This document shows positions 55,811 through 64,000 of a stretch of 64,000 bases of DNA, piece after piece. The stretch is from Janthinobacterium fluminis (GTDB taxonomy: Bacteria > Pseudomonadota > Gammaproteobacteria > Burkholderiales > Burkholderiaceae_D): positions 62,001 through 126,000 of the forward strand of contig NZ_JAQQXR010000011.1 of assembly GCF_028595325.1 (NCBI RefSeq), read 5' to 3'. Position numbers and translations under genes: made by a program. Below the pieces are notes generated by a model. That model searched no databases and was not told the DNA's origin. It saw nothing but the letters and a program-made list of their open reading frames with translations. Numbering within the stretch: position 1 is the stretch's first letter; each line of letters begins with the position of its first letter.

Positions 55811-55839
55811 GGTTCGTCCCCGACGTACGTCCCCGGCTG

Positions 55840-56721
55840 TCAGCGGCGCAAGCGGTACTCGGGGAAAAATTCCTTGAGCAGGAAGGCTTGCAGCTCGGCC
55901 GTATGCTCGGGCAGCGCGCTCATCGGCACGTTGCGCCCCAGCCGGTGCGATTCCCAGACGAAATCGCCCGGCTTTTCCTTGCGTATCAATTCAATCATTT
56001 TCTTGACGATGGCCGTCTCGATGTCGAGTTCGGCGCCCTGCTCCACCTGCACCTGGGTCAGCCAGCGCCGCTTGAAATTGGTGTTCCAGCCGCGGAACTT
56101 GATCGAGGCGCTGTGCGAGGTCTTGTCGACGATGGAGAACACGCCGCCCGAATCGTCCTTGTCGCTGCCCGAGTTCTTGCCCTGCGCGGCGGCGATGTTG
56201 GCGCGTGCCACGCGCGTGGCGCGCTCGCCCTCGCTCTCCTGCACCTCCGCCGCCGGCTGGGCCTCGGCGCGGCGCTTGCGCGCGGCGGCGATGTGTGCCG
56301 CCATATCGACTTCCTGCACCGGCGTCAGCACGGGCGCGACGACGGGCGGCACGATCACTTCCAGCTTCCGCCGCGCCGGCGGCGTGATGGCGGCCACGCG
56401 CGGCTGGCGCGACGGCGGCGTCGGCTTCACCTTCGCCTGCTCCTGCTTCGGCTGCTTCGACGGCGGTTTCGGCTGCGGCTTGTTGGCCAGCGGCGCCACA
56501 TACATCATCGCGCTCTCGTGCGTCGGCGGCGGCGGCGGCCGCTTCGGCTCCGGGCGCAGCAGGTAGTAAGCCACCAGCAGCACGTGCAGCAGGATCGACA
56601 GGGCGATGCCGATACGGTTCGAATTGCTTCTCTCCCCGTAACTGGGCGCCGGCCGTATCGGCTGGCCGCAGGTTTCGCAGTAGTCGGAAGTGCCGGCGGT
56701 GAGGTGGGTCTTGTCATGCAA
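55840..56721 (-). CDS. TonB-like proline-rich membrane protein of unknown function
   Basis: I do not recognise a named family. The 293-residue protein starts with a cytoplasmic segment containing one CxxC pair (YCETCGQPI, residues 14-22), then a single transmembrane helix (about 36-55) that carries the TonB/TolA-style S-x3-H pattern (Ser42, His46 in LSILLHVLLV), then a Pro/Lys-rich extended region (about 56-135), and ends in a compact domain (about 185-293, IKFRGWNTNFKRRWLTQVQV) without the TonB C-terminal signature. A TTG start is the only clear one. It is convergent with hemB and lies downstream of the RND pump gene. Confidence 0.7.
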   Translation of the reverse strand: MHDKTHLTAGTSDYCETCGQPIRPAPSYGERSNSNRIGIALSILLHVLLVAYYLLRPEPKRPPPPPTHESAMMYVAPLANKPQPKPPSKQPKQEQAKVKPTPPSRQPRVAAITPPARRKLEVIVPPVVAPVLTPVQEVDMAAHIAAARKRRAEAQPAAEVQESEGERATRVARANIAAAQGKNSGSDKDDSGGVFSIVDKTSHSASIKFRGWNTNFKRRWLTQVQVEQGAELDIETAIVKKMIELIRKEKPGDFVWESHRLGRNVPMSALPEHTAELQAFLLKEFFPEYRLRR

Positions 56722-56788
56722 AATGAATCAGCCTTGTATCAACATCGGAAAAATGCAGCCATAGTGCCAGAGTCCCCTGTTTTTGGGA

Positions 56789-56807
56789 ACGCCGCCTTGC
56801 GCGGCGT
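56789..56807 (-). terminator. hairpin after the RND pump gene (weak terminator candidate)
   Basis: ACGCCGC-N5-GCGGCGT forms a perfect 7-bp stem about 20 bp past the pump stop on the minus strand, without a T-run. Confidence 0.4.
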
Positions 56808-56826
56808 CCGCCGCCGCTCCCCCGCC

Positions 56827-59800
56827 TCAGCGGCTGGTCCCGTATTCGCGCAGCTCGGCGTCGCCCATCGGCCCCGTGCCGCTGTATTTGTCGAGGAATA
56901 GGTAAATGACGGGCGTGATAAACAGCGTGATCACTTGCGAGAAGATCAGCCCGCCGACGACGGCCAGCCCCAGCGGCTGGCGCAACTCGGCGCCGGCGCC
57001 CAGGCCCAGTGCGATCGGCAAGGCGCCCATCAAGGCCGCCATCGAGGTCATCATGATGGGCCGGAAGCGCAGGATGCAGGCTTCGCGTATCGCCGCCGCC
57101 GGCGTCATGCCCTCGTTGCGCTGGGCGTGCAGCGCGAAGTCGATCATCATGATGGCGTTTTTCTTGACGATGCCGATCAGCATCAGGATGCCGATGATGG
57201 CGATCATCGTCAGGTCCAGGCCGAACAGGCGCAAGGTCAGCAAGGCGCCGACGGCGGCCGAGGGCAGGCCCGCCAGAATCGTCAGCGGGTGGATATAGCT
57301 TTCATACAAGACCCCCAGCAGCACGTAGATGACGCCCAGCGCGGCGACGATCAGGATGATCTGGCTCGACTGCGAATCCTGGAACACGGCCGCGTCGCCG
57401 CCGTATTTGGTGATGATGGTCGGCGGCAGGTTCATGTCACGCCCCATCTGGTCGATCTTGCCGGTGGCCACGCCCAGCGGCACGTCCGGCGCCAGGTTGA
57501 ACGACACGGTAATGGCTTGCAACTGGCCCTGGTGGTTGACGGCCGTCGGGCCGACGCTGCGCTCGACCGTGGCAAAGCTCGACATCTGCACCAGCTGGCC
57601 GCTCTTGCTGCGCACCGACACCTTGGTCAGCGCGTCGTCGAACTGGCGGTCGGCCGCGGCCGCCTCAAGGATGACGAAATAGCTGGCCGCCGACGAGTAG
57701 ATCGTCGACACCTGGCGCTCGCCGAAGGCCAGGTAGAGCGCGCTGCGCACGTCGGCGATCTGCACGCCCAGGGTGTTGGCCTTGTCGCGGTCTATTTTCA
57801 GCGAGGCTTGCAGGCCGCGGCTTTGCGAGTCGCTGGTGACGTCGCGGAACACCGGATCGGCGCGCAGCCGTTCGAGGAACTGGCCGGCCCAGTCGTTGAG
57901 CGCGTCCGGGCTGACGCTTTGCAGCGTGTACTGGTAGCGGCTCTTGCTCGGGCGTCCGCCCAGTTGCAGGTTTTGCACGGGCCGGAAGTAGACGGCGATG
58001 CCGGGCACGGCGCGGGCGGCGCGGCGCAGGCTGTCCAGCACGGCCGGCATCTTGGCGCGCCGCTCGCGCGGCTTGAGCACCATGAACATGCGCCCGGTGT
58101 TGCCGCCGCTGACGAAGGAGGTGAGGTCCTGCACGTTCGGATCGGCCTGCAGCACGGCCGCCACGCGGGTCTGCAAGTCCAGCATCGCCGCCGACGAGAT
58201 GTCCTCGGCCGCCTCCGTGTTGATCTGGATCTGGCCCAGGTCTTCCTCGGGGAAGAAACCCTTGGGTATCGTCGCGTACAGCAGCACCGTCAGCGCGAAG
58301 GTGGCCAGCGCCACCAGCAGCACCAGCGTGCGGTGCGCCAGCGCCCGATCGAGCCAGCGCACATAGCCGTCTTTCAGCCGCTGGAAGCCGGCCTCGAAAT
58401 GCCGGCCGATGAAGCTGCTGTCGCCGTGGCCCTCGTGCGAGTCGGCCGGCAGCAGGCGGCTGGCCAGCATCGGCACCAGCGTCAGCGAGACGACGGCCGA
58501 CACCAGGATGGACAGCGAGACGACGACGGCGAATTCGTGGAACAGCAGGCCGATGACGCCCGGCATGAAGAAGATCGGGATGAACACGGCCACCAGCGAC
58601 ACCGAGATCGAGACGATGGTGAAACCCATTTCCTGGGCGCCGACGAGGGCCGCCTGGATCGGCTTCTTGCCCATTTCGATGTGCCGCACGATGTTTTCCA
58701 GCACGACGATGGCGTCGTCGACGACCAGGCCGACGGCCAGCGTGATGCCCAGCAGCGAAACGTTGTCGAGGCTGTAGCCCAGCCAGTACAGCAGGGCCAG
58801 CGCGCCCAGCAGCGAAATCGGCATCGTGACGCCGGGAATGAAGGTGGCGGCGGCGCGGCGCAGGAACAGGAAGATCACCAGCACCACCAGCAGCACCGTC
58901 AGCGCCAGCGTCAGGTTGACGTCGTGGATCGCCTCGCGGATCGACACCGAGCGGTCGTTGACGAGGTTGATCTTGACCGAGGCCGGCAGTTGCGCCTTGA
59001 AGCCGGGCAGCAGCTTGCGCACCGCGTCCACCACCTGCACCGTGTTGGCGTTCGGCTGGCGCTGCACCAGCAGCACGATGGAGCGCTCGCCGTTGTAGCT
59101 GCCGGCCGTCTTCACCGACTGGTAGCTGTCCTCGACGTCGGCGACGTCCTTCAGGCGCACCGGCTGGCCGTTGCGGTTGGCCACGATCAGCTCGGCGAAC
59201 TCGCTGGCCTTCATCAATTGCGCATTGCCCTGGATGGTCAGCGTCTGTTGCGGCCCGTCCAGGATGCCCAGCGGCGAATTGGCGTTGGCCGTGCGGATCG
59301 CCGTGGCCAGCTCGTCGTAAGTCAGGTTGCGCGCGTTCATCAGGTCGGCCTTGGCGCGCACCCGCACGGCGAAGCGCTTCTGGCCGTTGACGGTCACCTG
59401 GGCGATGCCGGGCAGCGTGGACAGATTGGGCGCGATCAGGTTTTCCGCATAGTCGTTCAAGTCCGACAGGTTCATCGACGGCGACGTCATCGTCATGAAC
59501 AGCACGGGCGCGTCGGCCGGGTTGATCTTGCGGTAGGACGGCAAGTCCGTCATTTCCTGCGGCAACTGGCGCTGCGCCCGCAGCAAGGCCGCCTGCACGT
59601 CGACGGCGGCGACGTTGACGTCGATGCGTGTGTCGAATTCCAGCGTCAGCGAGGTCGAGCCCAGCGTGCTGGTCGAGGTGATCAGGCTCAGGCCGGCGAT
59701 GGTGGAGAACTGCTTCTCCAGCGGCAGCGCCACCGACGAGGCCATCGTCTCCGGGCTGGCGCCGGGCAGGTCGGCGCTGACGTTGATGACCGGGGTGTTA

Positions 59801-59919
59801 TAGCTGGGCAGCGCGGCGACGGGGATGTGGGCGTAGGCCAGCACGCCGGCCAGGATCAGCGTCAGCGACAGCAGCACCACCATCACCGGGCGGCGTATGC
59901 ACAATTCCGACAGGTTCAT
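56827..59919 (-). CDS. efflux RND transporter permease (MdtB/MdtC-like)
   Basis: This inner-membrane proton-driven pump of 1030 residues has the RND architecture: an N-terminal helix (LSELCIRRPVMVVLLSLTLI), two large periplasmic porter loops, and two blocks of helices with the proton-relay aspartates in GLVVDDAIVVLENI and a charged helix around IGILMLIGIVKKNAIMMIDF. The segment FSTIAGLSLITSTSTLGST places it near MdtB/MdtC rather than AcrB. Only one permease gene is present, whereas E. coli has an MdtB-MdtC pair. Its start overlaps the fusion-protein stop (ATGA). No outer-membrane channel gene is adjacent. Confidence 0.93.
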   Translation of the reverse strand: MNLSELCIRRPVMVVLLSLTLILAGVLAYAHIPVAALPSYNTPVINVSADLPGASPETMASSVALPLEKQFSTIAGLSLITSTSTLGSTSLTLEFDTRIDVNVAAVDVQAALLRAQRQLPQEMTDLPSYRKINPADAPVLFMTMTSPSMNLSDLNDYAENLIAPNLSTLPGIAQVTVNGQKRFAVRVRAKADLMNARNLTYDELATAIRTANANSPLGILDGPQQTLTIQGNAQLMKASEFAELIVANRNGQPVRLKDVADVEDSYQSVKTAGSYNGERSIVLLVQRQPNANTVQVVDAVRKLLPGFKAQLPASVKINLVNDRSVSIREAIHDVNLTLALTVLLVVLVIFLFLRRAAATFIPGVTMPISLLGALALLYWLGYSLDNVSLLGITLAVGLVVDDAIVVLENIVRHIEMGKKPIQAALVGAQEMGFTIVSISVSLVAVFIPIFFMPGVIGLLFHEFAVVVSLSILVSAVVSLTLVPMLASRLLPADSHEGHGDSSFIGRHFEAGFQRLKDGYVRWLDRALAHRTLVLLVALATFALTVLLYATIPKGFFPEEDLGQIQINTEAAEDISSAAMLDLQTRVAAVLQADPNVQDLTSFVSGGNTGRMFMVLKPRERRAKMPAVLDSLRRAARAVPGIAVYFRPVQNLQLGGRPSKSRYQYTLQSVSPDALNDWAGQFLERLRADPVFRDVTSDSQSRGLQASLKIDRDKANTLGVQIADVRSALYLAFGERQVSTIYSSAASYFVILEAAAADRQFDDALTKVSVRSKSGQLVQMSSFATVERSVGPTAVNHQGQLQAITVSFNLAPDVPLGVATGKIDQMGRDMNLPPTIITKYGGDAAVFQDSQSSQIILIVAALGVIYVLLGVLYESYIHPLTILAGLPSAAVGALLTLRLFGLDLTMIAIIGILMLIGIVKKNAIMMIDFALHAQRNEGMTPAAAIREACILRFRPIMMTSMAALMGALPIALGLGAGAELRQPLGLAVVGGLIFSQVITLFITPVIYLFLDKYSGTGPMGDAELREYGTSR

Positions 59920-61049
59920 TCCGCCTGGCCTTTCTTGCGGCCGGCGGCCGCCTCGGCCACCCGCACGGGGGCGCCGGGACGCAGGTTTTGCTTGCCGTCG
60001 ACGATCACTTGCTCATCGCCGTTCAAGCCCGAGACGGCCGCGTTCAGGCCGAAGGCGTGCAGGCGCGCCACCTTGCGCACGGCGGCGCTGCGGTCGGGCG
60101 CCACCGTGTAGACGAAGACGCCCGAGGTGTTGCTGATGATGGCGTTTTGCGGGATCACCAGGGCGTCCTTCAGCGTCTGCACGGTCAGGCTGACGTTGAC
60201 GAACTGGCCCGGCCACAAGGACTCGTCCCGGTTGTCGAAGCGGGCCTTCAGGCGGATCACGCCGGCCACCGGGTCGACGCTGTTGTCGATGAAGCTGAGC
60301 GCGCCCGCGACTTGCTTGCCGGCCAGTTCGGCCGTGACCGGCACGGCGCCGGCCTTGTGCGCCGCCAGCAGCGCCGCCAGCGCGCTCTCCGGCAGGGTGA
60401 AGCTGACGTTGATCGGGTCGAGCTGGGTGACGCTCGTCAGCGACGTGGCCGGCTGCACCAGACTGCCCGGATAGACGCCGATGGCGCCGACCCGGCCGGC
60501 CATGGGCGCGCGTATCGTCGTGTAGCTGGCGCCGACCTGTACCGAGCGCAGCGCGGCGACGTCGGCCTGCAGCAGCGCGCGCGCCGACTCGACCTGGCTT
60601 TTCAGCGTGTCGACGGCGCCCTGGGCGATGAAATGCTTGTCCAGCAATTCAAGGCTGCGCCGGTACTGGCGCTCGAAGTCGGCCAGCGTGGCCCGGTCGC
60701 GCGCCACCTGGGCCTGGGCCTGTTCGACGCCGGCCTGCTCGCTGCGGGCGTCGAGCGAAAACATCAACTCGCCGGCCTTGACGAACTGGCCTTCGCGGAT
60801 GTGCACCTTGCTCACCGTGCTGCTGGTCTGCGGGTGCAGGTCGACGCTGCTGACCGGCGTCACGCTGCCGTTCGCGCGCAGCAGCACCGGCACGTCCTGG
60901 CGCTGCGGCTTGACGACGGTGACGACGGCCGGCACCGCCGCGCCGCCCTTGTCGGCCGCCGGCGCGGCGCCGCCGTGCGTCCAGTACCAGACGCCGGCGC
61001 CGATGCAAACGGCCGCGCCCACCAAGAGTCCCAGTGATGTTTTTTTCAT
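59916..61049 (-). CDS. efflux RND transporter periplasmic adaptor (MdtA-like)
   Basis: The membrane fusion protein bridges the RND pump and an outer-membrane channel. The 377-residue product has an N-terminal membrane anchor (TSLGLLVGAAVCIGAGVWYW), a lipoyl-like domain (SVDLHPQTSSTVSKVHIREG), a helical hairpin (about 95-165) and beta-barrel domains with TIRAPMAGRVGAIGVYPGSL and VIPQNAIISNTSGVFVY. It is translationally coupled to the pump gene and 96 bp downstream of the histidine kinase. Confidence 0.93.
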   Translation of the reverse strand: MKKTSLGLLVGAAVCIGAGVWYWTHGGAAPAADKGGAAVPAVVTVVKPQRQDVPVLLRANGSVTPVSSVDLHPQTSSTVSKVHIREGQFVKAGELMFSLDARSEQAGVEQAQAQVARDRATLADFERQYRRSLELLDKHFIAQGAVDTLKSQVESARALLQADVAALRSVQVGASYTTIRAPMAGRVGAIGVYPGSLVQPATSLTSVTQLDPINVSFTLPESALAALLAAHKAGAVPVTAELAGKQVAGALSFIDNSVDPVAGVIRLKARFDNRDESLWPGQFVNVSLTVQTLKDALVIPQNAIISNTSGVFVYTVAPDRSAAVRKVARLHAFGLNAAVSGLNGDEQVIVDGKQNLRPGAPVRVAEAAAGRKKGQAE

Positions 61050-61145
61050 TATTCTATTCGTTTATTAATATTGCTACGATGCATTAAGCGTGGCATTGTC
61101 GCACAATTCCAGCGCCGGCAGACCGCCCCGGCGCGGCCGCCCGCC

Positions 61146-62504
61146 TCAGTTTCCGGCGTAATATTCCGGCACCACCAGGGTCACTTCCAGGCCGCCGCCG
61201 GGGTGGTTCGCCAACTGCACGGTGGCGCCGTGCTGTTCGGCGATGTTGCGGGCAATCGTCAGCCCCAGGCCGGTGCCGCCGGACTCGCGCGAGCGCGACG
61301 TCTCGATGCGGTAGAACGGTTCGAACACCTTGGCCATCAGCTCTTGCGCGATGCCGGGGCCGGCGTCGCGGATGCGCACGCGCGCCGCGCCGGCCATGCG
61401 CTCGACGCTGACGTCGGCGCGCTGGCCGTATTTGACGGCGTTGTCGATCAGGTTCACCAGGCAGCGCCGCAGCGCCATCGGCCGCCCCATCAGCGCCATG
61501 CCGGCGCGGCCGCTCAGGCAAACGCGCTGGCCCGCGTCGGCGGCGTCGCAACAGACGCTGTCGAGCAGCGAATCGAGGTCGAGCGCCTGCATGGTTTCCG
61601 TCGTGTCCATCGAGCGGGCCAGGTCCAGCCCCTCCTTGACCATGTCCTGCATGGCCGACAGGTCGCCGACCAGGCGGTCGTGCAACTCCGGCTCGGCCAC
61701 TTTTTCCAGGCGCAGGCGCAGGCGCGTCAGCGGCGTCTGCAAATCGTGGGTGATGGCAGCCAGCATCTGGGTGCGCTGGAAGATGTGCTGGCGGATGCGC
61801 GCCTGCATGGCGTTGAAGGCGGCGCTGGCCTGGCGGATCTCGCTGGCGCCGGACAGCGCGAGGGGCGGATGGTTGATGTCGTTGCCAAGGTCCCGGGCCG
61901 CCTGGGCCAGGTGCTTGAGCGGCCGCATCGTCATGCGCGTGACCAGGTAGGCCAGCGCGGCGATGCTGGCCAGGAAGGGCAGCCAGGTGGTCCATTCATA
62001 GCGGCCGCGCCCGGGCGGCCCGCGCGGCGGCAGCACCGACAGGCCCAGCCACTGGCCGTCGCGCATGCGCACCTGCATGCTTTCGCAGGCGCCGCCCCAC
62101 TGGGTCGGGCCGAACAGGGTGCTGGGCCGGCGCGGCCGGTCGCAGGCCGCCGGCCGCTCGGCCAGCGGCACCAGCTTGAAACCCGCGCCCAGGCGCTGGC
62201 CCAGCGCGGCGGAGAAATCCGTCTGCGCCAGCTCGGGCGCGGCCGGCGCGCCGGCGCGCACTTCCAGGCGCACGCTGCCGCGGCTGGCCAGCTTCAGGTA
62301 AGCCTCGCGGGAACTGGCCGGCACAACGTCGGCTGTCGTCACCAGTTGCTCGGCGCGCTCCAGCGCGTGGAAATCGCGGTACTGCTCGATGGCGCGCTGG
62401 CGCTCGTTGACGGCCAGCCATTGCGTCAGCGCGGCCGAGGCGGCCATGCCGATCAGCAGCGCCAGAAACACCCGCCCCGTCATCGACCCGAGGAAGGCTC
62501 TCAC
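61146..62504 (-). CDS. sensor histidine kinase of a two-component system
   Basis: The 452-residue kinase has two transmembrane helices (about 11-30 and 158-178) flanking a ~125-residue periplasmic sensor, a HAMP domain (TRMTMRPLKHLAQAARDLGN), a HisKA H box MLAAITHDLQTPLTRLRLRL, N box VNLIDNAVKYG and G boxes DAGPGI and GGTGLGLTIARNI. The start codon is GTG at 62504, overlapping the response-regulator stop (GTGA). With the downstream RND genes it resembles a BaeS/RstB-type envelope or drug sensor; the ligand is unknown. Confidence 0.9.
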   Translation of the reverse strand: MRAFLGSMTGRVFLALLIGMAASAALTQWLAVNERQRAIEQYRDFHALERAEQLVTTADVVPASSREAYLKLASRGSVRLEVRAGAPAAPELAQTDFSAALGQRLGAGFKLVPLAERPAACDRPRRPSTLFGPTQWGGACESMQVRMRDGQWLGLSVLPPRGPPGRGRYEWTTWLPFLASIAALAYLVTRMTMRPLKHLAQAARDLGNDINHPPLALSGASEIRQASAAFNAMQARIRQHIFQRTQMLAAITHDLQTPLTRLRLRLEKVAEPELHDRLVGDLSAMQDMVKEGLDLARSMDTTETMQALDLDSLLDSVCCDAADAGQRVCLSGRAGMALMGRPMALRRCLVNLIDNAVKYGQRADVSVERMAGAARVRIRDAGPGIAQELMAKVFEPFYRIETSRSRESGGTGLGLTIARNIAEQHGATVQLANHPGGGLEVTLVVPEYYAGN

Positions 62505-63229
62505 GCGGACGGCTCCACGCTGACCTGGCCGGCCAGCACATAGCCGCCGTTGCGCACCGTCTTGATGATTTGCGGCAGGCGCGCGTCCTCGCCCAGCTTC
62601 TGGCGCAGGCGGCTGATCTGGATGTCGATCGAGCGGTCGAAGGGGTCGGCGTCGCGGCCCTGGGTCAGGTTCAGCAACTGGTCGCGGTTGAGCACGCGGT
62701 TCGGGTGTTCGAGGAAAACCCGCAGCAGGCGGAATTCCGCGCCGGACAGCATGATGACGATGCCGTCGGGATTGAGCAGGTGGCGCGCCGTCAAGTCCAG
62801 CGTCCAGCCGGAGAAGCGCATCTGCTGCGCCTTGTCCGACGGCGCGTTGGACGGCATCGCATGGCTGCGCCGCAGCACGCTGCGCACGCGCGCCAGCAGT
62901 TCGCGCGGCTCGAAGGGCTTGGGCAGGTAATCGTCGGCGCCCATTTCCAGGCCGAGGATGCGGTCCAGCGGCTCGCTGCGGGCCGTCAGCATGATCACCG
63001 GCAGCGTCGACTGGGCGCGCAGCTTGCGGCACAGCGTCAAGCCGTCGTCGCCGGGCAGGTTCAGGTCGAGCACCAGCAAGTCCGGGCGCGCCTCGTCGAG
63101 GATTTTCCACATGCCGTTGCCGTCGGCCGCCGCCAGGGTGCGGTAGCCGTTGCTTTCAAGATAGTCCGCCAGCAGCGTGCGGATATCACGGTCGTCGTCG
63201 ACGATGAGAATGGTGGTAGAGGGTTCCAT
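62501..63229 (-). CDS. OmpR-family response regulator
   Basis: The 242-residue regulator has a receiver domain (ILIVDDDRDIRTLLADYLES; phospho-acceptor in LLVLDLNLPGDDGL, Thr in MLTARSE, Lys in YLPKPFEPRELLA) and a C-terminal winged helix (LSGAEFRLLRVFLEHPNRVL, DIQISRLRQKLGEDARLPQI). The ATG at 63229 is the first that keeps the receiver intact; the longer open frame enters the divergent Spy-like gene. It probably controls the operon it heads and the divergent gene through the TTGTAT repeats between them. Confidence 0.93.
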   Translation of the reverse strand: MEPSTTILIVDDDRDIRTLLADYLESNGYRTLAAADGNGMWKILDEARPDLLVLDLNLPGDDGLTLCRKLRAQSTLPVIMLTARSEPLDRILGLEMGADDYLPKPFEPRELLARVRSVLRRSHAMPSNAPSDKAQQMRFSGWTLDLTARHLLNPDGIVIMLSGAEFRLLRVFLEHPNRVLNRDQLLNLTQGRDADPFDRSIDIQISRLRQKLGEDARLPQIIKTVRNGGYVLAGQVSVEPSA

Positions 63230-63270
63230 GCCCCGATTATCGCCAGTTCGACGGCCCCTGAACAGGCCAA

Positions 63271-63317
63271 TTGTATCGTCTTGTATATTGCGCGGCGGAC
63301 GAAACATCTCGATACAA
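63271..63317. promoter_or_regulatory. TTGTAT direct repeat, candidate response-regulator site
   Basis: TTGTAT occurs at 63271-63276 and 63281-63286, a 10-bp period typical of OmpR-family half-sites, and an inverted copy ATACAA occurs at 63312-63317. They lie between the divergent response-regulator and Spy-like genes. Confidence 0.5.
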
Positions 63318-63434
63318 AATGCGCGGCCCCCGACACTTCGGCGAAACATGCCGGCGCGAAGATGCTTCCCATGTGCAGCGTACCTGCCGGTCGCTGGAAT
63401 GCACATCCTCCATTGGACATGAAAAGGAATCAAG

Positions 63435-63905
63435 ATGAACACATTTGGTAAAAGCTTGTTGATCGGACTGACCGTGCTGGGCATGGGCACGGCAACGCTG
63501 GCGGCGCACGCCGAGGACGCCCGCCACGAGCACGGCAGGATGCACGAAGGCCACGGCGCGCAGTTCGCCGAACACCTGGCCAAGCGCCAGGCGCTGCTGC
63601 ACGACAAGCTGAAACTGTCGGCCGCGCAAGAGCCGGCCTGGGCGGCGTTCACGGCGGCGGCGGCGCCGAAGGCGCATGGCGCACGGCCCGAGCGCGCGGC
63701 GATGGCGAAGATGACGGCGCCCGAGCGCATGGAGAAATGGATCGCCATGTCGAAAGAGCGCATTGCGGCCCAGGAAAGCCGGCTGGCGGCCTTGAAAACC
63801 TTCTACGCGGTGCTGACGCCCGAGCAGCAGAAGGTCTTCGACGACAGCGTGCCGGGCGGCGCGCACGGCGGCCGCCACGGCCACCGCGGCATAATGAAGC
63901 ACTAA
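63435..63905 (+). CDS. Spy/CpxP family periplasmic protein
   Basis: The 156-residue product has a signal peptide (cleavage after TLAAHA) and a His-rich mature start (EDARHEHGRMHEGHG). The helical core contains two LTxxQ-like motifs, LKLSAAQEPAWAAF and VLTPEQQKVFDD, the hallmark of Spy/CpxP chaperones, and the tail is again Gly/His-rich (GGRHGHRG). Such proteins are ATP-independent chaperones or metal-responsive factors induced by envelope stress regulators. AAGGA lies before the ATG. It is divergent from the response-regulator gene. Confidence 0.9.
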   Translation: MNTFGKSLLIGLTVLGMGTATLAAHAEDARHEHGRMHEGHGAQFAEHLAKRQALLHDKLKLSAAQEPAWAAFTAAAAPKAHGARPERAAMAKMTAPERMEKWIAMSKERIAAQESRLAALKTFYAVLTPEQQKVFDDSVPGGAHGGRHGHRGIMKH

Positions 63906-63907
63906 GC

Positions 63908-63936
63908 ACCAGGGCCGCGCAGCACGCGGCCCTGGT
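63908..63936. terminator. hairpin after the Spy-like gene
   Basis: A perfect 12-bp stem ACCAGGGCCGCG / CGCGGCCCTGGT with a 5-base loop begins three bases after the stop, between convergent genes. There is no T-run, so efficiency as an intrinsic terminator is uncertain. Confidence 0.6.
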
Positions 63937-63960
63937 CGCAACGGATGGCGGCGCCGGCGT

Positions 63961-64000
63961 TTACTTCAGCTTGGCCAGCGACTGCAGGAATTTGTCGGCG
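63961..64000 (-). CDS. C-terminal end of an unidentified gene (partial)
   Basis: On the minus strand an open frame enters from the right edge and ends ADKFLQSLAKLK-stop with TAA at 63961-63963. Only twelve residues are visible, so no function can be assigned. The amphipathic ending and its place just past a hairpin between convergent genes support a real coding end. Confidence 0.45.
   Translation of the reverse strand, partial: ADKFLQSLAKLK

Noticed and set aside
56935..60111. A 1058-codon plus-strand open frame opposite the RND pump
   Set aside because: It has no recognisable domain; the minus-strand pump gene explains the region fully.

Overview
The window is ordinary-looking chromosomal DNA from a GC-rich betaproteobacterium. 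The combination lptC-lptA-lptB next to kdsC-kdsD, lolB-ispE-tRNA(Gln)-prs-rplY-pth-ychF, pilMNOPQ-aroK-aroB-dgt, and System II cytochrome c biogenesis (ResB/CcsA) next to cytochrome c4, engB and hemB is typical of Burkholderiales. The protein flavour suggests Oxalobacteraceae (Massilia/Telluria/Duganella-like). That placement is inference from gene order and was not searched. No rRNA, prophage, complete IS element or CRISPR array is visible.

Layout. 1-3474 (minus): lipopolysaccharide export and Kdo synthesis (kdsD, kdsC, lptC, lptA, lptB; lptB runs off the left edge). 3554-9980: a Kef-type antiporter, a GAF-GGDEF diguanylate cyclase, a MOSC protein, a periplasmic asparaginase and a GcvA-like LysR regulator. 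10132-11004: a DUF2917 gene, then a small terminator-bounded, lower-GC cassette with a 44-codon ORF and a STAS-like DUF4325 gene. 11193-20592: ychF, pth, rplY, prs, tRNA-Gln, ispE, lolB and a TPR lipoprotein on the minus strand, interrupted by a transglutaminase-like gene on the plus strand. 20733-32174: mutM, a dynamin-like GTPase and mutY run straight into ttrS-ttrR, which face ttrB-ttrC-ttrA, a complete tetrathionate respiration module. 32317-33435: an unusual tail-anchored coiled-coil protein made of 22 near-identical 11-residue repeats. 33664-43597 (minus): pilMNOPQ, an Ig-like-repeat lipoprotein, an in-frame aroK-aroB fusion and dgt. 43928-53799: PBP1A, cyaY, lptM-like lipoprotein, an Rpn-family nuclease, MsrQ/MsrP, CcsA and ResB, and cytochrome c4. 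53962-64000: engB, hemB, a TonB-like proline-rich membrane protein, an RND pump with its fusion protein, a two-component system, a Spy-like chaperone and the end of one further gene.

How the genes work together. Several blocks are envelope-centred: Lpt/Kds build and export LPS, LolB inserts lipoproteins, PilMNOPQ form the type IV pilus alignment complex and secretin, and PBP1A makes peptidoglycan. The ttr block gives an anaerobic electron sink sensed by its own two-component system. MsrPQ repairs oxidised periplasmic methionine, while MutM/MutY handle oxidised guanine. The Spy / response regulator / kinase / MFP / RND block looks like a compact BaeSR-Mdt-Spy envelope stress module.

Most interesting: the hendecad coiled-coil protein (32317-33435) with its 33/66-bp repeat array; the DUF4325 cassette (10499-11131); the dynamin-like gene between mutM and mutY; the AroK-AroB fusion; the stem-loop/attenuator-like rplY leader; a perfect 28-bp-arm palindrome (18725-18786); and several short tandem duplications sitting exactly on gene starts or stops.
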